A stretch of DNA of 64,000 nucleotides from Scatomonas sp963928055 (GTDB taxonomy: Bacteria > Bacillota > Clostridia > Lachnospirales > Lachnospiraceae), in assembly GCA_963928055.1 (NCBI GenBank), contig CAWVDN010000001.1, positions 1,116,001 to 1,180,000 of the forward strand, written 5' to 3'. How positions within the stretch are numbered: position 1 is the first letter of the stretch; the number at the start of each line of letters is the position of its first letter. The notes under the pieces were generated by a model, which was given only the letters and a program-made list of their open reading frames with translations, searched no databases and was not told where the DNA came from. Positions 46,900-56,266 of the stretch are shown in pieces. Both the position numbers and the translations under genes were made by a program.

Positions 46900-47691
46900 T
46901 CACGCCAGAGAACAGGTCTCTCCTGCTTTCAGTTCCAGGATCCGCCCTTTTTCTTTGATATAGACCGTCCGGGCAGAAGGATTGTAAGCTTTCCGCCCGT
47001 CCGCGGACACGATCAGATTCCGCGCCGCCGTGATATATTCTTTGATCTGAATATTCGTGGCGTACCAGACATCGCTCTGCCCGGAAAGTTTCCCGCAGAT
47101 CTCCTCGAACCGGCCCCAGGTATCTTCCCGGTCAAATTCAAAGCTGTGCCCCCAGATGTAAAACAGAAGATTCCTTTCATAGTCATGGGGATGCAGAAAA
47201 TGTCCTATCAGCTCCTCTGTCACCTCATTATGGTGACAGGTGGGATCCCACAAAAGGAAATCTTCCGGCCAGGTAAAGGCCCCGGTGGAAGCCACTGTCC
47301 GCGCATACTCGATCCCCGCGGATCCCAGCGCCGCTCTGACACGTTCCGGGGTCTCGCCAAAAGGATAGGAAAAACCCCGGAGCAGATCTCCCGACCACTG
47401 TTCCAGTGTCTTTTTGTCTTCCCAGATTTCTCCGGCGATCCCGCCGGCCGTTTTCTGGGAGAGATACGGATGCGTCACCGTATGTCCGGCCACTTCCATC
47501 CCCCGGTATAAGTCCGGGATCTCTTCCGCCGTGACATAGCCCTCTGTTCCGATGGTTCCGGAATTCAGGTGAAACGTCCCTTTCAGGCCGTACTGCCTGA
47601 ATATTCCAACCAGCCGCCGGTCGAAAACCTGTCCGTCGTCATAGCTGAATGTCAGCGCTTTTTCTTTTCCCTGAGGAAAAACAATCTTCAT
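46900..47691 (-). CDS. Polysaccharide deacetylase (NodB-type)
   Basis: 263 residues, CE4-like fold. LTFSYDDGQVFDRRLV holds the first metal/catalytic Asp pair; EVAGHTVTHPYLS holds the two His metal ligands; RGFSYPFGETPERV follows. It may deacetylate a short sugar polymer or act on another carbohydrate. No signal peptide is visible, so it is likely cytoplasmic, as for NodB members acting on oligosaccharides. The ATG overlaps the stop of a truncated hydrolase gene, so its original operon context may be lost. Confidence 0.82.
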   Translation of the reverse strand: MKIVFPQGKEKALTFSYDDGQVFDRRLVGIFRQYGLKGTFHLNSGTIGTEGYVTAEEIPDLYRGMEVAGHTVTHPYLSQKTAGGIAGEIWEDKKTLEQWSGDLLRGFSYPFGETPERVRAALGSAGIEYARTVASTGAFTWPEDFLLWDPTCHHNEVTEELIGHFLHPHDYERNLLFYIWGHSFEFDREDTWGRFEEICGKLSGQSDVWYATNIQIKEYITAARNLIVSADGRKAYNPSARTVYIKEKGRILELKAGETCSLA

Positions 47692-47990
47692 TCTGCTTCT
47701 GCTCCTTCCCCGGCCGCATATACGATCTGCCGAAGTTTTCTGCGAAAGGTGTAGTCAGCCCCTTCCGAGATCTGCTGAAAATAAATGTAAGCAAGATTTC
47801 TGGAAGGGCACACGAAAAAATCATTTCCCAGAAGACCGTCCCATCCGTATTCTCCGGCCGCGCCGATCCCGCCGGTGGGAGGGACCTCCTCCAGATGGCG
47901 CATGAGATTTCCATAATTATAGCCTTCCATCCCATCAAAGTAAATGGTCGCTTTCTGCTCTTTTGTAAGCGCCGGCAGTTCCAGGGCTCT
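47688..47990 (-). pseudogene. C-terminal remnant of a beta-lactamase-family serine hydrolase
   Basis: About 100 residues remain. GAAGEYGWDGLLGNDFFVCP and NLAYIYFQQISEGADYTF match the end of class C beta-lactamase-like esterases/penicillin-binding proteins. The catalytic SxxK and YxN motifs would lie in the missing part. The coding stretch starts abruptly at about 47990, where an AraC remnant on the other strand also begins. The stop is coupled to the deacetylase start. Confidence 0.7.
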
Positions 47991-48062
47991 CAAGGCCGCA
48001 CCTTTAAAGCCATTAAAACCTACACGCCTTCGGATTTTCGGAAGATGTACGCGGGAGCCTAA
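47985..48062 (+). pseudogene. C-terminal remnant of an AraC-family regulator
   Basis: Only the last 24 codons or so remain on the plus strand: GRTFKAIKTYTPSDFRKMYAGA and a stop, the typical end of the second AraC helix-turn-helix. The 5' part is missing at the junction with the serine hydrolase remnant. Confidence 0.6.
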
Positions 48063-48081
48063 GGGCTCCGCAGGCGCTCAA

Positions 48082-48134
48082 AAAACTGCCCTGTTAAGCC
48101 AGCGTATACTGCTGTGTCTTAACAGGGCAGTTTT
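48082..48134 (-). terminator. Terminator of the mgl-GH3-GH42 operon
   Basis: A 17-bp perfect stem (AAAACTGCCCTGTTAAG and its complement) around a 19-base loop, followed by TTTTTT on the minus strand. Confidence 0.85.
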
Positions 48135-48145
48135 GCGTCTTCTTT

Positions 48146-50149
48146 TTAGCCCAGCAGGGCTACGCCCCAGGGCTCCAGCCGGATCTCCCCGGAAATTTCC
48201 TGATCCGTCAGGTAGTCCCGGCAGGGCTCCTCCACAGGCACGATCACCGTATGGACATTATGGTTCAATACAAACTCCGCGTTTCTGCGGCCGTCCGTTA
48301 CGGCGACTCTCTCCACGCCCTCCTGCGCGTATGCCGGTCTCCCGAAAGAGAGGGCTTCCGCGAGATAGGACGCAAGATTCTTCATCGCCTCGGGATCCAG
48401 ATCACATCCCAGGTAGTACACGGAACCGGCGCCAAAGGAGTTTCTGGTAAAGCAGGGGCTTCCCGCGTAAAAATCCTCCGTATAGACTCCCAGAACATCC
48501 GCCGTTCCGGTTTCCAGGATGTCGCACCAGAGTTCCGCCGTTCCCTGGCCAAACACACCGGATACCCGGGTCTGCTTCTGAAACTGCGGATCATAATCCG
48601 GTACTCTGACCCCTGCCAGTTCCGTAAAGAAGCCCGGTACCGTCTGAGGCAGCATGGTATTGTCCATGGATTTGATCCCGCTTCGGAAGGAGAGCAGAAG
48701 ATGCCCTCCCTGCTCCACATATGTTTCGAGATTTTTCCGCTGCTCCGGGCCGGCCATGAGCAGGGCCGGGGCCAGCACCAGCTGATAGGAGGACAGATCC
48801 TCCTCCGGGGCGGCAAAATCCACCGGGATGCCCAGGCGGTAAAAGCCGCGGTAATAGTCCAGCAGGAGTTTATCGTAGTCAAACCCTTCCACATGGCGGT
48901 GGATGGAATGGCTCCACTCGCAGTCAAAGGATTTCAGGATGGCCACCCGGGCCTTCGGCATCAGGGGACCGAATTCGGAACTGAGCTTTTTCATCTCCTG
49001 TCCCGTTTTCTTAATTTCCTCAAACCGCCGGTTGGTCTTTCCGTCATGGCCGATAATGCCGTGCCAGTATTCTTCCGTTCCGAAAAGGCAGGACCGCCAG
49101 CGGAAATACACCACCGTATCCGCTCCGTTCGCCACCGCCTGGTACGTCCACATACGCAGTTTCCCCGGCGCGGGCGTGGGGCCCAGCTTGCTCCAGCCGC
49201 AGGGACCGGCCTGCTCTTCCATTACCCAGAAGGGCTGATGCTTGTAGCTTCGCAGCAGCGCGTGATCCCTGGAGACGGCGGCGTCCTCCGCGATCCCCCA
49301 CTGGAATTCGATATAGTTATCCCAGGTTACATAATCCAGGGATCCGCTCATTTTAAAATAGTCGATCCCCGTTCCGGAGTTCACCGCCGCGTCCAGCATA
49401 TTGGTGGTAATCGGCAGACTGCTGTATTTTCGGATGATCTCCGCCTGTTCATTCATAAAGCGAATGACCGAATCGCTGGAAAATCTGTAGAAGTCCAGCA
49501 GCAGACTGGGGTTCTGGCCCTGGGTGTCGTGGCAGCTGTCATAGCAGGCTCCCGCCCGGGGAATGATCACCTGATCAAAGCTGTCATAGGTCTGGCTCCA
49601 GAAGACCGTGCCGTATCGCTTGTTGAGTTCCTCGATGGTCTTATATTTTTCCTGCAGATATTCCTGAAATTTTTTCCGGCATTTCCCGCAGTAGCAGCGG
49701 GTAGTATTGGCCCAGCCCAGCTCGTTGTCGATCTGCCAGCCCTCCAGGGCGGGATGGCTGCCGTACCGGCTGGCGATCTTTTCCACCAGCGTCCGGTTCT
49801 TCTCCCGGTACATGCTGCTGTTAAAGCAGTAATGCTTCCGGGTGCCGAACACCTTGGGATTCCCATGGATATCCGACTGATAAAGCTCCTCCCCGTATTG
49901 ATCCGCCATCCACTTGGGGGGCGTGGCAGAGGGAGTTCCCAGCACCACTTTCATCTGATGGGCAGCCATAAAATCCAGGATCTCATCCATCCATTCAAAA
50001 TGGTACTCGTTCTCTCTGGGCTCATAAAGAGCCCAGTCGAACTCGCCGATCCTTACCACCTGGATCCCGGCTTCGCGCATCAGAGAAAGGTCTGTGGTCC
50101 ATCGTTCTTTTTCCCAGTGTTCCGGATAATAATCCGCTCCAATCCTCAT
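48146..50149 (-). CDS. Beta-galactosidase, GH42
   Basis: 667 residues. GH42 TIM barrel from MRIGADYYPEHWEKERW; the acid/base Glu is about E143 in WQIDNELGW and the nucleophile about E311 in WVMEEQAGP. CYCGKCRKKF shortly after E143 is part of the Cys zinc site of GH42. A trimerisation domain and a small C-terminal domain follow. No signal peptide, so it hydrolyses imported galactosides inside the cell. It is last in mglBAC-GH3-GH42, 14 bases after the GH3 gene. Confidence 0.95.
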   Translation of the reverse strand: MRIGADYYPEHWEKERWTTDLSLMREAGIQVVRIGEFDWALYEPRENEYHFEWMDEILDFMAAHQMKVVLGTPSATPPKWMADQYGEELYQSDIHGNPKVFGTRKHYCFNSSMYREKNRTLVEKIASRYGSHPALEGWQIDNELGWANTTRCYCGKCRKKFQEYLQEKYKTIEELNKRYGTVFWSQTYDSFDQVIIPRAGACYDSCHDTQGQNPSLLLDFYRFSSDSVIRFMNEQAEIIRKYSSLPITTNMLDAAVNSGTGIDYFKMSGSLDYVTWDNYIEFQWGIAEDAAVSRDHALLRSYKHQPFWVMEEQAGPCGWSKLGPTPAPGKLRMWTYQAVANGADTVVYFRWRSCLFGTEEYWHGIIGHDGKTNRRFEEIKKTGQEMKKLSSEFGPLMPKARVAILKSFDCEWSHSIHRHVEGFDYDKLLLDYYRGFYRLGIPVDFAAPEEDLSSYQLVLAPALLMAGPEQRKNLETYVEQGGHLLLSFRSGIKSMDNTMLPQTVPGFFTELAGVRVPDYDPQFQKQTRVSGVFGQGTAELWCDILETGTADVLGVYTEDFYAGSPCFTRNSFGAGSVYYLGCDLDPEAMKNLASYLAEALSFGRPAYAQEGVERVAVTDGRRNAEFVLNHNVHTVIVPVEEPCRDYLTDQEISGEIRLEPWGVALLG

Positions 50150-50162
50150 AGGTCGCTCTCCT

Positions 50163-52244
50163 TTAGCCCTCAGCGTAAGTAAAAGAAACCTCCTGCATCT
50201 CCGGGCTTCTGCTGCAGTTTCCGATATATGCCGTATACCGGATGTCCTCGGTCACAAAATCGTCTTTCTCCACATCGTAGTAAGCCATATCCCCCTTGGA
50301 TACGCGCAGTTCCACCTGCCTGGTCTCACCGGGGGTTAACGTCACTCTGGCAAAATCCTTCAGCAGTTTTACGGGGCGTTCCACCGCGCTTCCCTGACAG
50401 CCCACGTACAGCTGCAGGATCTCGGCTCCTGGCCGGTCGCCGGTGTTGGTCACCTCCAGAGTAAACTTGGCTGTATCGTCAAAGATCTCTGTCCTGGGCT
50501 TTCCGATGGCGAAGGTGGTATAAGAAAGGCCGTAGCCGAAGGGATAAAGCACCTCCTTCTTTTCTCTGTCCATTTTCACGTATCCGTGATCATACTCATA
50601 GGTGATCTCTGTGCAGTCCGGATCAAAGTACGGATAATCTTCCTCATGATAAGCAACTGTATAGGGCAGTTTCCCGCTGGGGGTCACATCGCCGAACAGG
50701 ATATCCGCCAGTACATTGCCTCCCTCCATACCGCTGTAGAAGGAGAAGATCACCGCCGGCACATCCTTTACCCACTCATCTATAAGGATGGCGCTGCTGC
50801 CGATAAGGGATACAATGGTATTGGGGCAGAGGCCCTTCACGGCTTCGATCAGTTTCAGATCTCTTTCTTTCAGGCGCATGGTCATTCTGTCGCCGCCTTT
50901 ATTGTCGCCCAGATCGGTCCGGTCGGCCAGGAACTCTCCCTCATCGCTGTGGATATATCCGGCGACGATGAGCACCGCGTCCGCCTCCGCAGCCAGCTTC
51001 CTGGCCTGTTCCGGATCACTGCCGCTTTCGTACAGGACCTGCGCGGCAGGCATCTTCTTCATCAGTCCCCGAAGCGGCGTGACGACGTAATACGGATGCA
51101 CCTTACTGGATCCGTGGTCGCCGATGTTCTGGGTGTCTCCCAGTTCTCCCAGTACCAGGATCTTTCCGGTGGTCTTTTTGTCCAGGGGCAGGATGCCGTT
51201 TTCATTTTTCAAAAGGACCATGGATTCCTCCGCGGCTCTGCGGGCCACCTGCAGATGCTCCGGGCAGGCGATTACTTCCGGTCCGTATTCCTGGGGATCC
51301 TTTCTGGTTTCATAATAGTAAACGGTCCGGAGGATATAGCCGACTGCCTCGTTCAGGTCCTCCTCGGTGATCGTTCCGTTCTCCAGCGCCTCCGGCAGCT
51401 CTTTCTCATAAAAGGCCACACAGGGCATTTCGATATTCATGCCGCCCTTTACGGCTCTGGGGCCGTTATGTACCGCCCAGAGGAAGTCTGACAGGGTAAA
51501 GCCTTCAAATCCCCATTTATCCCGCAGCACATCCCGCAGAAGATAGCTGTTTTCGGAACAGAACTGACCCATCACGCTGTTGTAGGCGCACATCACAGAA
51601 GCGGCGCCGGCCTCGATGCAGCGTTTGAAATGGGGCAGGTACACCTCATGGAGGGTTCTTTTATCGATCTGCACATCCGCCTTGAATCTGGCATTCTCGA
51701 TGCTGTTCAGCGCGTAATGCTTCACACAGGCCATGACATTCTGGCTCTGAACGCCTTCGGTCAGCGCCGCCCCCATTTCTCCCAGCAGATACGGATCCTC
51801 TCCGTAGGTTTCCTGGGCACGGCCCCAGCGGGGATTTCTGGGGAGGTTGATGCATACGCCCCCGTAATAGTTTCCGCCTACCGCTCTGACCTCCGCGCCG
51901 ATGGCTTTTCCGATCTCCCGCTCCAGATCCCGGTCAAAAGTAGCTCCTCTGGCCATGGAAACCGGGAAACAGGTGGCGGAGCCGGCCACCACGCCTCTGG
52001 GCCCGTCCACAAAGCGGACGTTGGGCACGCCCAGTCTGTCTACCGCCATGGTGGGGTAGGGATCAATGTTATAGTGATTGATCACGAACAGGTCGTCCAT
52101 GAGTTTTTCTTCCGTGATCTGTCCGGACATGATGCCGATCTTTTCCTCCCGGGTAAGCTGGGGGATCAGTTCCTCCACATACTTCCGGATGGTCTCTTTA
52201 CTGCAGTTTTCCGTAAGCTTTGAGTGTAATACGACTTCTCTCAT
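50163..52244 (-). CDS. Beta-glucosidase-like glycosidase, GH3
   Basis: 693 residues. The N-terminal TIM barrel has RFVDGPRGV, KHYALNSIENAR and the nucleophile about D253 in GFTLSDFLWAV. The alpha/beta sandwich has LLKNENGILPL, and a fibronectin III-like end contains GAEILQLYVG. No signal peptide: acts on sugars brought in by the transporter. Substrate could be a beta-glucoside, beta-galactoside or beta-xyloside. GGAGAAGG precedes the ATG. Confidence 0.92.
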   Translation of the reverse strand: MREVVLHSKLTENCSKETIRKYVEELIPQLTREEKIGIMSGQITEEKLMDDLFVINHYNIDPYPTMAVDRLGVPNVRFVDGPRGVVAGSATCFPVSMARGATFDRDLEREIGKAIGAEVRAVGGNYYGGVCINLPRNPRWGRAQETYGEDPYLLGEMGAALTEGVQSQNVMACVKHYALNSIENARFKADVQIDKRTLHEVYLPHFKRCIEAGAASVMCAYNSVMGQFCSENSYLLRDVLRDKWGFEGFTLSDFLWAVHNGPRAVKGGMNIEMPCVAFYEKELPEALENGTITEEDLNEAVGYILRTVYYYETRKDPQEYGPEVIACPEHLQVARRAAEESMVLLKNENGILPLDKKTTGKILVLGELGDTQNIGDHGSSKVHPYYVVTPLRGLMKKMPAAQVLYESGSDPEQARKLAAEADAVLIVAGYIHSDEGEFLADRTDLGDNKGGDRMTMRLKERDLKLIEAVKGLCPNTIVSLIGSSAILIDEWVKDVPAVIFSFYSGMEGGNVLADILFGDVTPSGKLPYTVAYHEEDYPYFDPDCTEITYEYDHGYVKMDREKKEVLYPFGYGLSYTTFAIGKPRTEIFDDTAKFTLEVTNTGDRPGAEILQLYVGCQGSAVERPVKLLKDFARVTLTPGETRQVELRVSKGDMAYYDVEKDDFVTEDIRYTAYIGNCSRSPEMQEVSFTYAEG

Positions 52245-52265
52245 ACCTTCTCCTTTCTTCTGCCT

Positions 52266-53291
52266 TTATTTTCTCTTGGCATATTTTCTCATATCGATGA
52301 TAACTGCCAGCAGGATGATCAAACCTTTTACGATGTACTGCCAGTACATATTGACACCGATGAAAGAAAGGCCGTAGTTGATCACCGTGAAGATAAATAC
52401 ACCGGTGACGATCCCGCCTACGCTGCCGATGCCTCCGGACATGGAAACGCCTCCCACGACGCAGGACGCGATGGCGTCCATCTCATATCCGTTTCCGGTG
52501 GTGTTGGAAGCGGTCCCGATACGTCCCACTTCCAGGACGGCCGCTACCGCGTACATAACCGCCGCCAGAGAATAGGTGATCATCAGGATCTTCCTGACAT
52601 TCACGCCGGACACCTGGGCCGCGTCCGGGTTGCCGCCTACCGCATACATATGTTTTCCGAATTTCGTCTTATTCCAGAGTACCCACATGACCACAATGGC
52701 GATCACCGCGATAATGGTCAGGTAAGGGATCCTTACAGCGCCGATCTTCAGGCTTCCGATACCGATATCGGTCAGATCGCTGGTAATACCGCCGATGGGC
52801 TGCGCTCCGTAGGGTTCCCGGTCAAAGTAGATGGAGCAGGCCCCGTACAGAACCAGCTGCATGGCCAGCGTAGCGATAATAGGCGGAACCTTCAGCACCG
52901 CCACACAGGCGCCGGATAAAAGTCCCAGCACCGCGCAGAGGGCCACCACCAGCAGGATGGGTACGATCAGCGGCAGTTCCGCCAGATCCGGATAGATCCT
53001 GTAGGCGTAATCCGCGGACTGGAGCAGCGAAGCTGAGATGACTGCCGCCAGACCGATCATACGGCCGGTGGACAGGTCGCAGCCCCGGACCATCAGCACC
53101 ATGCCGGCTCCCAGGGCGATAATGATCCTGGTGGACGACTGGGCTAGAATATTCTGCAGGTTGATAAGTGACAGAAATCTGGGTTCAATGCAGATGATGG
53201 CCACCACCAGCACAAGCAGCACCACATAGATGATTTTTTCGGTAAAAAGGTGTTTCAGCGCCTTTCCAATTCCACTTGAATTCTCTTTCAA
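52266..53291 (-). CDS. mglC: Galactose/methyl galactoside ABC transporter permease
   Basis: 341 residues with about eight to ten membrane helices, RbsC/MglC family. NLQNILAQSSTRIIIALGAG and VRGCDLSTGRMIGLAAVI near the N-terminus and MDAIASCVVGGVSMSGGIGS near the C-terminus are typical. The start is a TTG at 53291 that overlaps the mglA stop (TTGA), with GGGAGGAG upstream: translationally coupled and an unusual start codon. Confidence 0.92.
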   Translation of the reverse strand: MKENSSGIGKALKHLFTEKIIYVVLLVLVVAIICIEPRFLSLINLQNILAQSSTRIIIALGAGMVLMVRGCDLSTGRMIGLAAVISASLLQSADYAYRIYPDLAELPLIVPILLVVALCAVLGLLSGACVAVLKVPPIIATLAMQLVLYGACSIYFDREPYGAQPIGGITSDLTDIGIGSLKIGAVRIPYLTIIAVIAIVVMWVLWNKTKFGKHMYAVGGNPDAAQVSGVNVRKILMITYSLAAVMYAVAAVLEVGRIGTASNTTGNGYEMDAIASCVVGGVSMSGGIGSVGGIVTGVFIFTVINYGLSFIGVNMYWQYIVKGLIILLAVIIDMRKYAKRK

Positions 53292-54802
53292 TGCTTTACT
53301 CCTCCCGTTGTAACGTATTTTGCCGATGCTTCCATGATCTTTACCTGGGTTGCTTCCGCGGCGTCAAAGATCCCTGACTGGCGCCCGTTGCTCATAACCA
53401 TGATGCGGTTGCATACGCCCAGGAGCTCCGGCATCTCCGAGCTGACCATGATGATGCTTTTTCCGGCTGCGGCCAGCTGGTTCATCAGCTGATAGATCTC
53501 GTACTTTGCCCCCACGTCGATCCCTCTGGTGGGCTCGTCCAGAAGCAGGATCTCCGGATTGGTCAGAAGCCAGCGTCCCAGGATCACCTTCTGCTGATTT
53601 CCTCCGGACAGATTTCCGATCCTGGTCTTTTCGTTGGGCGTTTTCACCCGGATCTCTTCTATGGTCTTCTGCACGTTTTTCTGGATCAGCTTGTTATTCA
53701 GAAGTCCGCCCTTCTTATAAATATCCAGATTGGCGATAATGCAGTTAAAGCTCACGCTCAGGTCGGCGAAAATACCGTTCTGGCGGCGCTCCTCCGTCAG
53801 CATGGCAAATCCGTTTTTCATAGCCTTCTCCGGAGTGCTGTTGTCGATCTCTTTCCCGTTCAGAAGGATCTTTCCTTCCCCTTTCATGCGGATGCCGAAG
53901 AGGGTCTCCAGCAGTTCTGTCCGTCCTGCTCCTACCAGTCCGGCGATCCCCAGGATCTCTCCCTTTCTCAGTTCAAAATTGATGCCTTCAAACTTGGGGA
54001 CCGCGCTGGAGAAATTCTCCACTTTTAAGACCACTTCTCCCGGCTCGGTATCTCTCTTGGGGTATCTTTCCTTCAGTTCCCGGCCCACCATCAGGGAAAT
54101 GATCTTATCTGTATCCAGATTCTCCTTCCGCTCTGTGGCGATCCATTTTCCGTCCCGCATAATGGTCACATCGTCGGAAATCCGCAAGATCTCTTCCATC
54201 TTGTGAGAGATGTAGATAATGCTGACTCCCCGTTTTTTCAGCATGTCAATGATCCGGAACAGATGCTCCACTTCGTTTTCTGTCAGGGAGGAGGTTGGCT
54301 CATCCATTACGATGATTTTGGCGTCATAAGAAACCGCCTTGGCGATCTCCAGCATCTGGCGGTCCGCCACCTGCAGCGTTCCTGTTTTGATTTTGGGATC
54401 GATGTCGATGTGCAGCTCTTTGAAAATGGCCTTTGTGTCTTCATACATCTTCTTCTCGTCAACAAAACAGCCTTTGACCGGGAACCGGCCCAGCCAGATG
54501 TTTTCCATTACGTTTCGGTCCAGTACCTGGTTCAGTTCCTGATGCACCATGGACACATGATTCCGAAGAGCTTCCGCGGAGCTGGAAAATTCTACTTTTT
54601 TTCCGTCCAGGATGATCTCCCCGCCGTCCAGGGAATAGATCCCGAAGAGGCAGTTCATCAGCGTGGATTTTCCGGCGCCGTTTTCTCCCATCAATGAATG
54701 GACCGTGGCAGGTCTGACTTTTAAGGTGACATCGTCCAGGGCTTTTACTCCGGGAAATGTTTTTGTGATATTTCTCATTTCCAGTATATATTCGTCAGCC
54801 AT
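53288..54802 (-). CDS. mglA: Galactose/methyl galactoside ABC transporter ATP-binding protein
   Basis: 504 residues with two fused ABC domains. The first half has Walker A GENGAGKST and VMDEPTSSL; the second has GLVGAGRTELLE, NLSGGNQQKVILGRWL and LLLDEPTRG. As in MglA/RbsA only one site is fully canonical. It powers the MglC channel. The divergent operon encodes a relative that has lost all these motifs. Confidence 0.95.
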   Translation of the reverse strand: MADEYILEMRNITKTFPGVKALDDVTLKVRPATVHSLMGENGAGKSTLMNCLFGIYSLDGGEIILDGKKVEFSSSAEALRNHVSMVHQELNQVLDRNVMENIWLGRFPVKGCFVDEKKMYEDTKAIFKELHIDIDPKIKTGTLQVADRQMLEIAKAVSYDAKIIVMDEPTSSLTENEVEHLFRIIDMLKKRGVSIIYISHKMEEILRISDDVTIMRDGKWIATERKENLDTDKIISLMVGRELKERYPKRDTEPGEVVLKVENFSSAVPKFEGINFELRKGEILGIAGLVGAGRTELLETLFGIRMKGEGKILLNGKEIDNSTPEKAMKNGFAMLTEERRQNGIFADLSVSFNCIIANLDIYKKGGLLNNKLIQKNVQKTIEEIRVKTPNEKTRIGNLSGGNQQKVILGRWLLTNPEILLLDEPTRGIDVGAKYEIYQLMNQLAAAGKSIIMVSSEMPELLGVCNRIMVMSNGRQSGIFDAAEATQVKIMEASAKYVTTGGVKH

Positions 54803-54836
54803 ATTAGACCCCTTTCACTTTTCTCTCTTACGGAAA

Positions 54837-54865
54837 GGTATGCAGAGGAAACTCCCCTGCATACC
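54837..54865 (-). promoter_or_regulatory. Hairpin between mglB and mglA
   Basis: GGTATGCAG and CTGCATACC form a 9-bp or longer stem with a short following T-run. Such hairpins protect the binding-protein mRNA and reduce read-through, so that MglB is made in excess over MglA and MglC. Confidence 0.6.
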
Positions 54866-54873
54866 CCTTTTGC

Positions 54874-56031
54874 TTATTCGTAGGATGCGGCAGCCTCATC
54901 CACATTTTCAACGGTAACTGCCTTGTAGGGAACACGCACCGCTTTCGAACCATCCGTATCAAGTTCAAACTCTGTTCCTTCCAGAGGATCTTTGCCGTCC
55001 GCCAGGTTCTTGGCCATGGCTACGATGGCCTGTCCCTGGGTCTGTGCATCCTGAAGAACGGAACCCATGATCTCTCCGCTTCGGATCTTCTCCAGCGTCT
55101 CCGGCAGGGCGTCGATGCCGATCACCGGAATGTACTGCTCGCTGTCGGCGCCTTCCGTATTAAATCCGGCCGCCTCAATGGACTGCAGAGCGCCCAGAGC
55201 CATAGCGTCGTTAGCGCAGGTAATGAACTCGATCTCATCTCCGTATTTGGAGATCCAGGCATCCATCTTCTCTTTGGCCTTGGCGGTATCCCACATACCG
55301 GTATCCTCTTCCAGGACCTCGATCTCCACGCCGCCGTCTTCGATGGTGGATTTTACATAATCCGCTCTGGGCTGGCTGGCCGTATGACCGGGATCGCCCA
55401 TGATGTTCACGATCTGGATCTTTCCGTCTCCGTTCTTGTCCGCTTCCGGATGCTCCGCCCAGTAGTCCAGGATCATCTGGCCCTGGATCGCGGCGCCGTA
55501 ATCTCCGCCGGTGGAGGTCACCTGATACAGGTTATCATAGGAATCCACCACGGCTTTATCAGTGATCTCCTTATTAAAGAAGATAACGGGAAGGTTGCCG
55601 GCATCCTGGCATTTCTGGATGATGGTGGGGGCCGCGGTCAGGTCTACAACGGATACCGCAATGGCGGAAGCGCCTTTGGCGATGGCGGTGTCGATCTGAT
55701 TCAGCTGAGTGGACTGATCCATCTGGCCGTCGTCTACATTGACCTGGAACACGCCCTCGCTGGCTTTGGTGATGGCCCGTCCGATGTAGGTATTGAAGTT
55801 ATCCGTAGCGGAATAGATGCCTGCTCCCAGGATGGGAAGTTCACCGCTTTCGGCGTCCGCGGAGGAATCGCCGGCGGTTTCTTCTCCGGAATCGGCTGTT
55901 TCGGAACCGCCCGCGGAGGAAGCCGTGGAAGCTCCGCTCTCGGAGGAGCTGTCTCCGCTGCCGCCGCAGCCTGCCATCATAGCGGCCGCCATGGATGCGC
56001 AAAGGAAAATGCTGACTACTCTCTTTTTCAT
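54874..56031 (-). CDS. mglB: Galactose/glucose-binding lipoprotein
   Basis: 385 residues. A lipoprotein signal ends in AAMMAGC, followed by a Ser/Glu/Ala-rich linker and the periplasmic-binding fold. The EF-hand-like calcium loop DKNGDGKIQ is characteristic of galactose/glucose-binding proteins. VIGIDALPETLEKIRSGE lies near the end. It captures the sugar outside the membrane and may also be the signal source for the divergent two-component system. AGGAGG precedes the ATG. Confidence 0.93.
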   Translation of the reverse strand: MKKRVVSIFLCASMAAAMMAGCGGSGDSSSESGASTASSAGGSETADSGEETAGDSSADAESGELPILGAGIYSATDNFNTYIGRAITKASEGVFQVNVDDGQMDQSTQLNQIDTAIAKGASAIAVSVVDLTAAPTIIQKCQDAGNLPVIFFNKEITDKAVVDSYDNLYQVTSTGGDYGAAIQGQMILDYWAEHPEADKNGDGKIQIVNIMGDPGHTASQPRADYVKSTIEDGGVEIEVLEEDTGMWDTAKAKEKMDAWISKYGDEIEFITCANDAMALGALQSIEAAGFNTEGADSEQYIPVIGIDALPETLEKIRSGEIMGSVLQDAQTQGQAIVAMAKNLADGKDPLEGTEFELDTDGSKAVRVPYKAVTVENVDEAAASYE

Positions 56032-56077
56032 TTCGTTACCTCCTAATACATGATTTTGTTTATTTTGTATATGCTAC

Positions 56078-56105
56078 ATTTTATATTTTCCAGTTTTTTT
56101 GGCAA
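56078..56105 (-). promoter_or_regulatory. Promoter of the mgl operon
   Basis: TTGCCA, 16 bases, TAAAAT on the minus strand; a TATAAA overlaps. It lies just downstream of the inverted repeat. Confidence 0.5.
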
Positions 56106-56122
56106 CTTTCATTATTTAGATT

Positions 56123-56179
56123 AGGGGGGACAAAATTTAGATGTCATTTTCTACATTTATCCCTCATTCTGTCCCCCCT
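56123..56179. promoter_or_regulatory. 10-bp inverted repeat, candidate operator of the mgl response regulator
   Basis: AGGGGGGACA (56123-56132) and TGTCCCCCCT (56170-56179) are perfect inverted copies, centred in the space shared by mglB and the response regulator gene. Position fits activation of mglB from upstream of its -35 box, but the factor is inferred. Confidence 0.55.
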
Positions 56180-56266
56180 GCTATCGAAAGATTGCCGCCT
56201 TTATGCTAAAATAACAGACGATCAAATCAGATTCTGTCGTATACCCTACAAGAATGGAGATAAACT

